Origin: an uncultured Lachnospiraceae bacterium
Lineage (GTDB): Bacteria > Bacillota > Clostridia > Lachnospirales > Lachnospiraceae
DNA: 9,299 bases
NCBI GenBank assembly: GCA_910579805.1
Contig: CAJTWM010000040.1
Span: 1-9,299, forward strand
Direction of reading: 5' to 3'
Below are positions 1 through 5,583 of this stretch, in pieces; the stretch's first letter is position 1; every line of letters begins with the position of its first letter. The notes under the pieces were generated by a model. That model did no database searches and had not been told where the DNA came from. It saw nothing but the letters and a program-made list of their open reading frames with translations. Both the position numbers and the translations under genes were made by a program.

Positions 1-463
1 GCATCCGTCTGTCTTCATCCAGTTCTTTCAGCAGCCTGCTGATGTCCTGGGAGGAAGGGGCTGACGGAACCCGGGAATTGTGCGCCCAGTCTTCACATAA
101 ATAAAGGGCTTCATTTTCAGAACAGGAGTGCATCGCACAGACAAGGATATCTTCCCAGCAGTCCGGGAAAGTTTCCACCAGCACCTGCTTCAGGCCACAG
201 GCGGAAGAAGCATGATCCATAAGATAGATATTTCCGAAATCCACAGACTTCATAACGGAACTGGTCTGAAAATTTGTGGTATCTGCATCTTCCCCATAAA
301 GTTCATAGTATTTTTTATTTGGCAGAAAAGCTCCAGTCACAGGATCTTTTTTTCCAATATAAATACGTTTCTGACGGGACTGTTGCTTTTCGGCATCCCA
401 TTGTGCAATGGCTTCAAAGACATATGTCGTCCCTTTAATAACCTGTTCACCTCGAAAACTCAT
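1..463 (-). CDS. IS1634/IS4-type transposase, N-terminal part, runs off the left edge
   Basis: The frame opens with ATG at 463 and stays open for 154 codons to the window edge, so only the N-terminal part is visible. The protein starts MSFRGEQVIKGTTYVFEAIA and continues with RIYIGKKDP, then a stretch with the pattern LMDHASSACGLKQVL, CEDWAHN and SSQDISRLLKELDEDRR. This layout (a short beta-rich start naming the target, IGKKDPxTG, then the helical region before the first catalytic Asp) is what I know from IS1634-family DDE transposases of Clostridia. None of the catalytic residues fall inside the window. The start is fixed by GAGGTG 7-8 bases upstream and by a near-consensus promoter at 487-515. 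It would catalyse transposition of its own element. Whether the copy is intact cannot be seen. IS4-like transposase is the only alternative I considered. Confidence 0.8.
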   Translation of the reverse strand, partial: MSFRGEQVIKGTTYVFEAIAQWDAEKQQSRQKRIYIGKKDPVTGAFLPNKKYYELYGEDADTTNFQTSSVMKSVDFGNIYLMDHASSACGLKQVLVETFPDCWEDILVCAMHSCSENEALYLCEDWAHNSRVPSAPSSQDISRLLKELDEDRRM

Positions 464-476
464 TGATTCATCACCT

Positions 477-495
477 CGTTATAATTATTATAACG
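477..495. repeat. AT-rich palindrome over the transposase -10 box
   Basis: CGTTATAA-TTA-TTATAACG is an inverted repeat with perfect 8-base arms. It covers the -10 box and the probable transcription start of the transposase, the place expected for an operator or self-limiting site. The left half extended by two bases (CCTCGTTATAATT, 474-486) recurs as a direct repeat at 571-583. Confidence 0.6.
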
Positions 496-515
496 ATATA
501 GAAGCAAAAAATCAA
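487..515 (-). promoter_or_regulatory. Sigma-A promoter of the IS transposase
   Basis: On the minus strand TTGATT (510-515) is followed after exactly 17 bases by TATAAT (487-492), about 24 bases before the transposase ATG. This leaves room for a very short leader containing the GAGGTG ribosome binding site. The -10 box lies inside a palindrome (477-495). Confidence 0.65.
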
Positions 516-570
516 TGGATACAAAGTAAAAAATTTAGTGTTTATGGGAGGTTAAGCCTAAAATCATTAG

Positions 571-583
571 CCTCGTTATAATT
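571..583 (+). repeat. Second copy of a 13-base direct repeat
   Basis: CCTCGTTATAATT here is identical to 474-486, 97 bases to the left. It lies in the non-coding stretch between the IS transposase and the integrase (464-675). The repeat may mark the IS end or a duplicated binding site; the far end of the IS is outside the window, so the terminal repeat cannot be confirmed. Confidence 0.45.
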
Positions 584-630
584 TTTTGCGGAATTTAGGT
601 TATTAGATTGGACTTTGTAACAATTAACCA

Positions 631-648
631 GTAGTCATTCTTGACTAC
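631..648. repeat. Perfect inverted repeat upstream of the integrase
   Basis: GTAGTCA-TTCT-TGACTAC has perfect 7-base arms and lies 27 bases before the integrase start. It could be an operator or a recombinase/accessory-protein site controlling int. No convincing -35/-10 pair could be assigned to int around it. Confidence 0.5.
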
Positions 649-675
649 ACCATTATTATACTAGGAGAAACGATT

Positions 676-1974
676 ATGGCAAAAGGATCAGTACGGAAGA
701 AAGGTAAAAAATGGTACTACCGCTTCTATGTGGAGGACGCAAGCGGCAACTTGGTACAGAAAGAATGTGCAGGAACAGAGAGCAAGAGCGAAACGGAAAA
801 GCTGTTAAGGCAGGCAATGGAGGACTATGAAAGCAAGAAATTTATTGCAAAGGCGGACAATATCACTCTCGGACAGTTGCTTGACACATGGGCGGAGGAA
901 GAATTAAAGACAGGAACATTGAGCAATGGCACTGTCGGTACTTATTTACAGGCAATTAACCGCATTAAACAGCACCCTGTAAGCAGACGAAAGCTAAAAA
1001 CGGTTACTTCGGGGCATTTACAGCAGTTTATGGATTTGCTCTCATTCGGTGGAACGGTTGAGGACTTTGTTTCAAAGGGATATTCCATTGACTATATACG
1101 GTCTTATTCCGCAGTATTGCAACAGTCCTTCCGCTTTGCGGTGTTCCCAAAACAGTACATCACGTTCAATCCCATGCAGTATGTGGTAATGAGGCACAAA
1201 AAGGACGATATGGATTTGTTTGCGGAGGAAACGGACACCGACAATGGCAAAGTCAAACCACTGTCATTTGAGCAGTATCAAAAACTGACTGCGCAGCTTG
1301 GAAAACGCAGCAAAGACGCAATCCTGCCCGTACAGATAGCTTATTTCACAGGACTCAGGCTTGGGGAAGTGGCAGGTCTGACTTGGCAGGACATCAACCT
1401 TGAGGAACAATATCTGACAGTCCGCAGGAGCGTCCGTTACAACGGTGCTACCCATAAGCACGAAACCGGCTCAACCAAGAGGAAAAAAGTGCGTACAGTT
1501 GATTTTGGAAACGCCCTCGCTGACATCTTGAAGAAAGCAAGGAAACAGCAGCTTAAAAATCGTATGCAGTATGGCGAACTCTATCACAGGAATTTCTACA
1601 GGGAAGTTACAGAGAAAAACAGGGTGCATTATGAGTATTACAACCTGCCAATGACAGAAGATGCGCCGGAGGATTATACGGAAATCTCCTTTGTATGTCT
1701 GAGGGAAGATGGCTGCCTGGAACTTCCTGCCACCGTAGAAACAGCCTGCCGGACAGCGGCAAGGAAAGTGCCGGAGTTAGAGGGTTTCCACTTCCACACA
1801 TTAAGGCACACCTACACAACGAACCTGTTATCAAACGGGGCGCAGCCAAAAGACGTGCAGGAACTTTTAGGACATTCGGACGTAAGCACAACCATGAATG
1901 TCTATGCACACGCCACAAGGGAGGCGAAGCGGGATTCCGCAAAGCTATTGGATAAGGTTGTGGGAATGAGTTAA
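676..1974 (+). CDS. int: Tyrosine recombinase / site-specific integrase (Tn916-like)
   Basis: A complete 432-residue tyrosine recombinase that would cut and rejoin att sites of an integrative element. Residues 1-55 (GSVRKKGKKWYYRFYVEDASGN) look like the three-stranded beta arm-DNA-binding domain of Tn916/lambda-type integrases. Residues 62-175 are the SAM-like core-binding domain, and 195-425 the catalytic domain. All expected catalytic residues can be assigned: R228 (TGLRLGE), a basic beta-hairpin with Lys near 268-271, H374 and R377 (HTLRH), H400 (LLGH) and nucleophile Y410 (NVYAH). The start is supported by AGGAG about 9 bases upstream. No xis, relaxase or phage gene is adjacent: left is an IS, right a minus-strand membrane protein. 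It may therefore be a remnant at one end of an element, or the element extends beyond the IS. The family call is firm; element type is inference. Confidence 0.93.
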   Translation: MAKGSVRKKGKKWYYRFYVEDASGNLVQKECAGTESKSETEKLLRQAMEDYESKKFIAKADNITLGQLLDTWAEEELKTGTLSNGTVGTYLQAINRIKQHPVSRRKLKTVTSGHLQQFMDLLSFGGTVEDFVSKGYSIDYIRSYSAVLQQSFRFAVFPKQYITFNPMQYVVMRHKKDDMDLFAEETDTDNGKVKPLSFEQYQKLTAQLGKRSKDAILPVQIAYFTGLRLGEVAGLTWQDINLEEQYLTVRRSVRYNGATHKHETGSTKRKKVRTVDFGNALADILKKARKQQLKNRMQYGELYHRNFYREVTEKNRVHYEYYNLPMTEDAPEDYTEISFVCLREDGCLELPATVETACRTAARKVPELEGFHFHTLRHTYTTNLLSNGAQPKDVQELLGHSDVSTTMNVYAHATREAKRDSAKLLDKVVGMS

Positions 1975-1999
1975 GCAATGAAAACTGAATAACAAAAAC

Positions 2000-2040
2000 T
2001 TTCCCTTGTAACTTGCTGATAAGGGCAAAAACAAGGGAAA
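2000..2040 (+). terminator. Stem-loop after the integrase gene
   Basis: TTTCCCTTGT (2000-2009) and ACAAGGGAAA (2031-2040) form a perfect 10-bp stem with a 21-base loop, 25 bases after the integrase stop codon. There is no clean T-run directly after it, only ATATTTTG further on, so this may be a weak terminator, an mRNA-stabilising end or part of the element end. Confidence 0.4.
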
Positions 2041-2125
2041 AGGATACATATTTTGAGGTTGGGCATACCGCAAAGCCTTGAAAATAAAGGAAAGTTAAGG
2101 CAGTTAGTAGATAAACCGGAAGTTA

Positions 2126-2572
2126 TCAAATTATAAAATTTACTACTCCATATATCAAATGACATATTGTGAAAATTAAAATGGGAATTAACGCTATCCC
2201 ATTCTTTCTATCAATCGCAAAGAACAAAAATACTAAACAGGGCGGAATAGTCAGGCCTAATATTACAATCGCATTTACTATACCGCCATAGTAAAGTATC
2301 CAGCTTAAAAAATATAATAAACAGCCTGCCACAATGAGAACCAAATGAGTTACACACATTTTTCTGTATTCTCTGTTCCTAAAAATACATAAAGCGGCAA
2401 TCATCAATATCTGACATATAGAAGCTACTGTATCAACCGTTTCTGTCATTGATTCTGCTCTTAATATATCATTTGGCGCAGGTATCGCAAACCAAATGAA
2501 ATTTGGTATCATAACAATGAGAAATAACAGTAATCCCCAAACTTCAAAACCCAATTTGTATTTTTTTAACAT
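2126..2572 (-). CDS. Small five-helix membrane protein of unknown function
   Basis: A 148-residue, very hydrophobic protein, MLKKYKLGFEVWGLLLFLIV..., with about five membrane segments near residues 12-30, 47-65, 75-96, 99-120 and 125-145. Short charged turns (RNREYRK, DRKNG) lie between helices. I recognise it only as a type of hypothetical membrane protein seen in Firmicutes and do not assign a function. An upstream in-frame ATG exists at 2596. I chose 2572 because GGGGAG lies 6 bases before it, while 2596 has no ribosome binding site. A TTGACG-17-TATAGT promoter lies 70 bases upstream. The gene stands alone: it is convergent with int and lies downstream of the mosaic ORF on the same strand. 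Its last codons (YGVVNFII) include the possible integrase site, so its C-terminus may have been created or restored by an integration event. Confidence 0.75.
   Translation of the reverse strand: MLKKYKLGFEVWGLLLFLIVMIPNFIWFAIPAPNDILRAESMTETVDTVASICQILMIAALCIFRNREYRKMCVTHLVLIVAGCLLYFLSWILYYGGIVNAIVILGLTIPPCLVFLFFAIDRKNGIALIPILIFTICHLIYGVVNFII
2137..2148 (-). promoter_or_regulatory. Possible integrase arm-type binding site
   Basis: On the minus strand the sequence is GAGTAGTAAATT. From memory this matches the core of the DR2 arm site bound by the N-terminal domain of Tn916 integrase, and the integrase here has an N-terminal domain of that type. The site is 160 bases downstream of int, where such elements often end. 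It also forms the last codons of the minus-strand membrane protein gene, so a chance match in coding DNA is possible. Confidence 0.35.
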
Positions 2573-2639
2573 CTGCTTCTCCCCACAAACATTCATTTGT
2601 CACAATCAGCTTTGCGTTTTTACTTCAAGCCTTTTAATA

Positions 2640-2668
2640 ACTATATACCTGTAAATCTTTTGCGTCAA
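2640..2668 (-). promoter_or_regulatory. Sigma-A promoter for the small membrane protein gene
   Basis: TTGACG (2663-2668) and TATAGT (2640-2645) are separated by 17 bases on the minus strand. The expected start near 2633 gives a leader of about 60 bases before the ATG at 2572. It indicates that the membrane protein is transcribed independently of the feo cluster. Confidence 0.7.
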
Positions 2669-2735
2669 TCGAACTTTCCCGTCCGTGCCCTGCATGTCAG
2701 TATGCCTTTCACTGCCGGCCGACCGGATTACCTTT

Positions 2736-3683
2736 TTAAGAGTCCGCCTCCCCCGTTCTGCCCCTGTTCTTCCGAAACTCCGTAGGGCTGTAGTTTTCCG
2801 CTTTCTGGAAGATGCGGTTAAAGTAATAAATGTTATTATATCCGGAAGAAAAGGCAACTTCTGTCACGGAATCCGAAGTGGTACGCAATAACTCCTTTGC
2901 GTGTTCAATCCGGATCTGCTGTAGAAAATCCCCAAAGGAAAGCCCGGAAAACTTTTTAAAAATAGTGCAAAAATAGCTCCTGCTGCAGCCCACCTGTTCT
3001 GCTGCAATACTGGTAGAAAGATTCTCCGCCAGATGCTCCTTCATGTAAAAGATAGCTTTTAATACCATTTCCGCATCGTTCCCAAAAGAGCGCAAGGACA
3101 CTGTTTTATGTATTTTTTCCCTGTATAATGTAAGCCACCCTGCCATCTCTTCCACATCGGAAAAAAGCGGCACCGTGCTCTCCGGCAATTCCAGCATTCT
3201 TTCCAACTCGCTAATATATCTGACGATCATCATTTCCATGCGTCGCACATTGGATACTTTAGGCTCCGCTTCCTGCATCAATTCTTTCAGACGCTCAAAA
3301 GCAGCATCATTAAAGAACCAATACTGTGTCCGACATTCTTTCCATATTTCCACCAATTCTTTCTCCATCTCTTCGGGCGGAACTGTTTTACAGATACACT
3401 GCTCAAATTTCTCCACAATTCGCTGTAAAATGGTGTCTCCGTTGTCCAGCTCCATGGAAGTCTTGGAAATATAATCCAGTCCCCCTAACCGCAGAGTGGT
3501 TTGCACATAGGAAAAATTTTCAAAAAATGACAACACCACAAACTGTACATCCGGCTTGATCTTCCGGCATTCTTCCATAAATTCAATTCCGTTCATTTCC
3601 GGCATGTCAATATCTACAAACACCAGATCCACCGGATGCTCCTGAATGAACTGTAGCGCATTCTTCCCATTCTGCGCCTCTCC
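2736..3683 (-). other. Response regulator (YesN-type) portion of the mosaic ORF
   Basis: From residue 377 on the protein reads as a receiver followed by a long linker and an AraC/XylS DNA-binding domain. Receiver landmarks are D400, the MPEMNG turn, S428 and the DYISK lysine K450. The first helix-turn-helix lies at about 599-621 (STSIAAEQVGCSRSYFCTIFKKF) and the second at 648-681 (VAFSSGYNN ... YSPTEFRK). Such regulators respond to a partner kinase and usually control sugar uptake operons; no partner kinase or target operon is present here. If the kinase reading of the preceding segment is right, the first strand and acidic pocket of the receiver are missing and phosphorylation would fail. 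Confidence 0.85.
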
Positions 3684-4811
3684 CTGATAAAATCTCTCCA
3701 GATAATGACGCACATATCGTAACCCAATTCCAGCAGTATCCTCTTCCCCATTGTCCTCATATAAGAAAGGGCAGTTTAGTTGCTCCAGTTTCTCCCTGCA
3801 CAGTCCGAAGTACCATTCATTTCCTTTCTTCGTCTGGTGCATTTCCGGATCACGTTTGCCGATTTTGTTTTTAGTGGACTTTGGCGCTGCGATCAGGCTT
3901 GCATCAACGACAGTACCGCCGTGCATGATAAGACCGGCTTCGTCGAGACGGCTGTTTACATCTGCAAAGATCTTCCCGCCAATCCTGTTCTTTTCAAGCA
4001 TATGGCGAAACTTGGGCAGCGTTGTAGCGTATCCATGCGGCTGCTTAAAGACCGCTGCGGATTCCCTGGTCAGGGACGCCTGATTGACCATCCCCTCGCC
4101 GGAAACCACCATGCCGTCAAAGGGAATGACATTGCCCATACGCACTACAATCTCATCGCCGACTGCGATATCAGACACCGACACCAGTATCTCCTGCCCG
4201 TCCTTTCGCCGCCATACTTTGCTGATATTGAGGGACATGCTCCTGGCCAGGTCGCCTACCGACTTTTTATGCGTCCATTCTTCCAAAAGCTCACCAATTC
4301 CAAGCAGGAACATGATGGAGCCTGCCGTTTTCATGTCGCCGCGCAGTACCGAAACGCCGATTGCCGTCGCATCCAGAACCGGCACCTCCAGTTTTCTGCG
4401 GCAGAGCGTTTTGATTCCAAACCCGATATAACGCAGAGATTTCAATATGGTAATCCCTGCCCTGACAGGATAGGGAACAAATAGCATGCTGCCATATCTG
4501 AGAAGCACTTTGCCAACAAGCTTTTCCTTATATGTTTCATTCAGCTCCCTGCAGGAATGCTGCAGGTAATTTTCCGGAACCGTCACGCTGCCATAGGAAA
4601 ATGCCCGCAGTTTTTGGATCAGCTCCGCCCTGTTTCCGCCATAACATACCGTTACGCCCGCAGTCCGCCTCTGTACGGACACCTTCGACACGTCCGGCAG
4701 CGCGGACAGGGCATACTCCAATGTATCCGCCTCGCCGCATGTCATTTCATGGGGCTGCAGCACCCGTATCCGCAGACGCCCCGGAATGTCGTGGCAGATT
4801 ACGGACTTCAT
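2736..4811 (-). CDS. Mosaic ORF: P-type ATPase N-part / IS5 transposase piece / histidine kinase scrap / response regulator with AraC HTH
   Basis: One uninterrupted 691-codon frame made of unrelated parts. Residues 1-256 are a heavy-metal P-type ATPase from its HMA-like start to the actuator domain. About 260-336 is an internal IS5-family transposase piece. About 338-379 resembles the end of a histidine kinase ATP-binding domain. About 377-470 is a response-regulator receiver with phosphoacceptor D400 (VFVDIDMPEMNG), S428 and K450. Residues 471-580 are a helical linker, and 583-682 an AraC-type double helix-turn-helix. The ATPase lacks its P-domain, and the transposase lacks both ends. The base composition is GC-rich to about 3800 and clearly AT-richer beyond. 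The start overlaps the upstream stop as ATGA, so the frame could be translated from the feo transcript. Most likely this is a decayed locus that stayed open by chance; an expressed fusion or an assembly artefact remain possible. Confidence 0.8.
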   Translation of the reverse strand: MKSVICHDIPGRLRIRVLQPHEMTCGEADTLEYALSALPDVSKVSVQRRTAGVTVCYGGNRAELIQKLRAFSYGSVTVPENYLQHSCRELNETYKEKLVGKVLLRYGSMLFVPYPVRAGITILKSLRYIGFGIKTLCRRKLEVPVLDATAIGVSVLRGDMKTAGSIMFLLGIGELLEEWTHKKSVGDLARSMSLNISKVWRRKDGQEILVSVSDIAVGDEIVVRMGNVIPFDGMVVSGEGMVNQASLTRESAAVFKQPHGYATTLPKFRHMLEKNRIGGKIFADVNSRLDEAGLIMHGGTVVDASLIAAPKSTKNKIGKRDPEMHQTKKGNEWYFGLCREKLEQLNCPFLYEDNGEEDTAGIGLRYVRHYLERFYQGEAQNGKNALQFIQEHPVDLVFVDIDMPEMNGIEFMEECRKIKPDVQFVVLSFFENFSYVQTTLRLGGLDYISKTSMELDNGDTILQRIVEKFEQCICKTVPPEEMEKELVEIWKECRTQYWFFNDAAFERLKELMQEAEPKVSNVRRMEMMIVRYISELERMLELPESTVPLFSDVEEMAGWLTLYREKIHKTVSLRSFGNDAEMVLKAIFYMKEHLAENLSTSIAAEQVGCSRSYFCTIFKKFSGLSFGDFLQQIRIEHAKELLRTTSDSVTEVAFSSGYNNIYYFNRIFQKAENYSPTEFRKNRGRTGEADS
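3675..3800 (-). pseudogene. Probable sensor histidine kinase scrap
   Basis: Residues 338-379 (REKLEQLN ... EDTAGIGLRYVRHYLERFYQ) match the stretch between the DNG-G box and just past the GIGLxNV box of YesM/LytS-type kinases. The join to the response regulator falls at GEAQNG, a motif receivers also carry (GEAENG), so a deletion within a kinase-regulator gene pair would explain it. Alternative: this is a divergent first helix of the receiver with an ED acidic pair at 352-353; the spacing to GEAQNG also fits that reading. I favour the kinase reading slightly. Confidence 0.4.
3804..4034 (-). mobile_element. Internal fragment of an IS5-family transposase
   Basis: Residues 260-336 of the mosaic ORF: TTLPKFRHMLEKN, VNSRLDEAGLIMHGGTVVDA, SLIAAPKSTKN, RDPEMHQTKKGNEWYFG. 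The phrase GTxVDAxxIAAPxSTKN followed by DPEMHQTKKGNxWYFG is typical of IS5-family DDE transposases; D303 corresponds to the first catalytic Asp. The N-terminal part and the rest of the catalytic domain are absent, and no IS terminal repeats are seen at either junction. This is not a simple insertion but a leftover after at least two deletions or recombinations. Confidence 0.85.
4044..4811 (-). pseudogene. Truncated heavy-metal P-type ATPase (N-terminal 256 residues)
   Basis: MKSVICHDIPGRLRIRV and the following 70 residues match the HMA_2-like metal-binding domain that opens this kind of P1B ATPase. Hydrophobic segments follow at about 105-135 and 143-176. The actuator domain (205-256) has GDEIVVRMGNVIPFDG and MVNQASLTRES. 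The usual TGES loop reads TRES, a change that needs one base. Everything after AAVFK is missing: the metal-binding membrane helix, the DKTGT phosphorylation loop and the ATP-binding domain, so no transport is possible. In Clostridia such an ATPase commonly sits at the end of the feo cluster, where export or handling of Fe(II) or another divalent metal would make sense. That substrate is inference. Confidence 0.8.
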
Positions 4812-5176
4812 ATGCCCTGTTCCCCGGAAACGCCCGTTTCCGTGAAATTGTTCGTTTCCGTCAGATGATCCTTTCCCGCAGGAGCCGTTTCTTCTTCCCA
4901 GTCTTCCTCGCCGGAAAACATCTGCTCCGCTTCCTGCCTTGCTCTTTCCTCGTTGATCTGAACGGCCTCCGCATAAATATCTTCCGCATTCTCCTGCACG
5001 GCCGCCGCCGTCTTCATGCAGAAATCCTTTGCCCGGAGCGCCGCAGCCGTGCCGTGTGTATATACTTTTTTGGCGTCCTTACTTGAAAGAATTTTAACCC
5101 CTGCCGTGCCGAACAGAACGCCCGCCGCAAAAATGCCCATATGTTTCCTGTCTATCTTATCTAAAAATCCAAACAT
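4808..5176 (-). CDS. DUF6110-like feo-cluster protein
   Basis: A 122-residue protein: MFGFLDKIDRKHMGIFAAGV, a single hydrophobic segment at about 13-30 (GIFAAGVLFGTAGVKIL), then SSKDAKKVYTHGTAAALRAKD and a long charged helix (ENAEDIYAEAVQINEERARQEAEQ). It ends in a very acidic, Thr/Glu-rich tail. The pattern GTAGVKILxSKDAKKVYTH is what I know as the DUF6110 family, which occurs next to feoB and a heavy-metal ATPase in Clostridia. Function is unknown; the coiled-coil tail with a membrane or signal-anchor start suggests a scaffold or partner of the membrane proteins. GGAGG lies 6 bases before the ATG. The stop overlaps the start of the ATPase frame by 4 bases, showing translational coupling. 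Confidence 0.8.
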   Translation of the reverse strand: MFGFLDKIDRKHMGIFAAGVLFGTAGVKILSSKDAKKVYTHGTAAALRAKDFCMKTAAAVQENAEDIYAEAVQINEERARQEAEQMFSGEEDWEEETAPAGKDHLTETNNFTETGVSGEQGI

Positions 5177-5196
5177 AATGTACCTCCACTTTCAAT

Positions 5197-5277
5197 TTAC
5201 TGGTGTTTATAACCGGTATATAACGTCATAAAAAGGCAGGCAATCATCGCCCATGCCCAGAATCGGTGTCTCTTCAT
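5197..5277 (-). CDS. 26-residue membrane micropeptide of the feo cluster
   Basis: An ATG at 5277 with GGAAGG 9 bases upstream opens 26 codons: MKRHRFWAWAMIACL then FMTLYTGYKHQ and TAA. It has a basic start (KRHR), one hydrophobic helix of about 17 residues (FWAWAMIACLFMTLYTG) and a polar end, so a single-pass peptide. It fills the gap between the Cys-rich protein (20 bases upstream) and the DUF6110-like gene (20 bases downstream) in the same direction. This position, the ribosome binding site and the membrane pattern make it a credible gene that is easily missed because of its size. It resembles short peptides ending in YTGYKHK that I recall from the same neighbourhood in Lachnospiraceae (DUF6219-type, from memory). 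The function is unknown. Confidence 0.7.
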   Translation of the reverse strand: MKRHRFWAWAMIACLFMTLYTGYKHQ

Positions 5278-5297
5278 ATTGTATATCCTTCCTTTAT

Positions 5298-5489
5298 TCA
5301 TTTTCGCAAAGTTTCCGACTTTGCCGGATGACAGGCTCCACTCATGGCGCAGCCCGCGCACCCACAGCCACAGGATGATTTTCCTTTTCTCTTACCGCGT
5401 ATCATACTGATAATGGCGGCAGCCACCAAGAGAACCAAAACCGCGCTGATAACGATTGTCGCCATATTTTCCATAAGCCATGCAAGCAT
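5298..5489 (-). CDS. FeoB-associated Cys-rich membrane protein
   Basis: A 63-residue protein with one membrane helix at about 9-30 (MATIVISAVLVLLVAAAIISMI), a basic stop-transfer patch (RGKRKGK) and a cysteine cluster C40, C42, C44, C47, C53 in SSCGCGCAGCAMSGACH. This matches the FeoB-associated Cys-rich family found directly after feoB in Firmicutes, here 94 bases downstream. The basic patch places the cysteines on the cytoplasmic side. A role in binding Fe(II) as it leaves FeoB, or in helping FeoB assemble, is inferred for the family rather than shown. GGAGG lies 7 bases before the first ATG, which supports this start over the internal Met residues. Confidence 0.9.
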   Translation of the reverse strand: MLAWLMENMATIVISAVLVLLVAAAIISMIRGKRKGKSSCGCGCAGCAMSGACHPAKSETLRK

Positions 5490-5526
5490 TGAAATCCCTC
5501 CCGTTTCCCTGTTATAAATCTAAATG

Positions 5527-5564
5527 AAAAGCCTGACGTCCCGTCCAGTGGCGGGACGCCTTTT
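5527..5564 (-). terminator. Hairpin between feoB and the Cys-rich gene
   Basis: CGTCCCG (5537-5543) and CGGGACG (5552-5558) form a perfect 7-bp GC-rich stem with an 8-base loop. On the minus strand it is followed by TCAGGCTTTTC and on the plus strand by CCTTTT. It could stop part of the transcripts after feoB, giving lower amounts of the distal genes, or protect the feoB mRNA end. Confidence 0.5.
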
Positions 5565-5583
5565 AGAAGTGCTTCTCACGCTG

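Noticed and set aside
1971..2165. Minus-strand 64-codon frame between int and the membrane protein
   Set aside because: It overlaps the 3' end of the better-supported membrane protein gene, has no ribosome binding site and no recognisable pattern.
3780..4484. Long plus-strand open frame opposite the mosaic ORF
   Set aside because: It lies antisense to recognisable ATPase and transposase sequence; its translation has no recognisable family pattern and no ribosome binding site of note.
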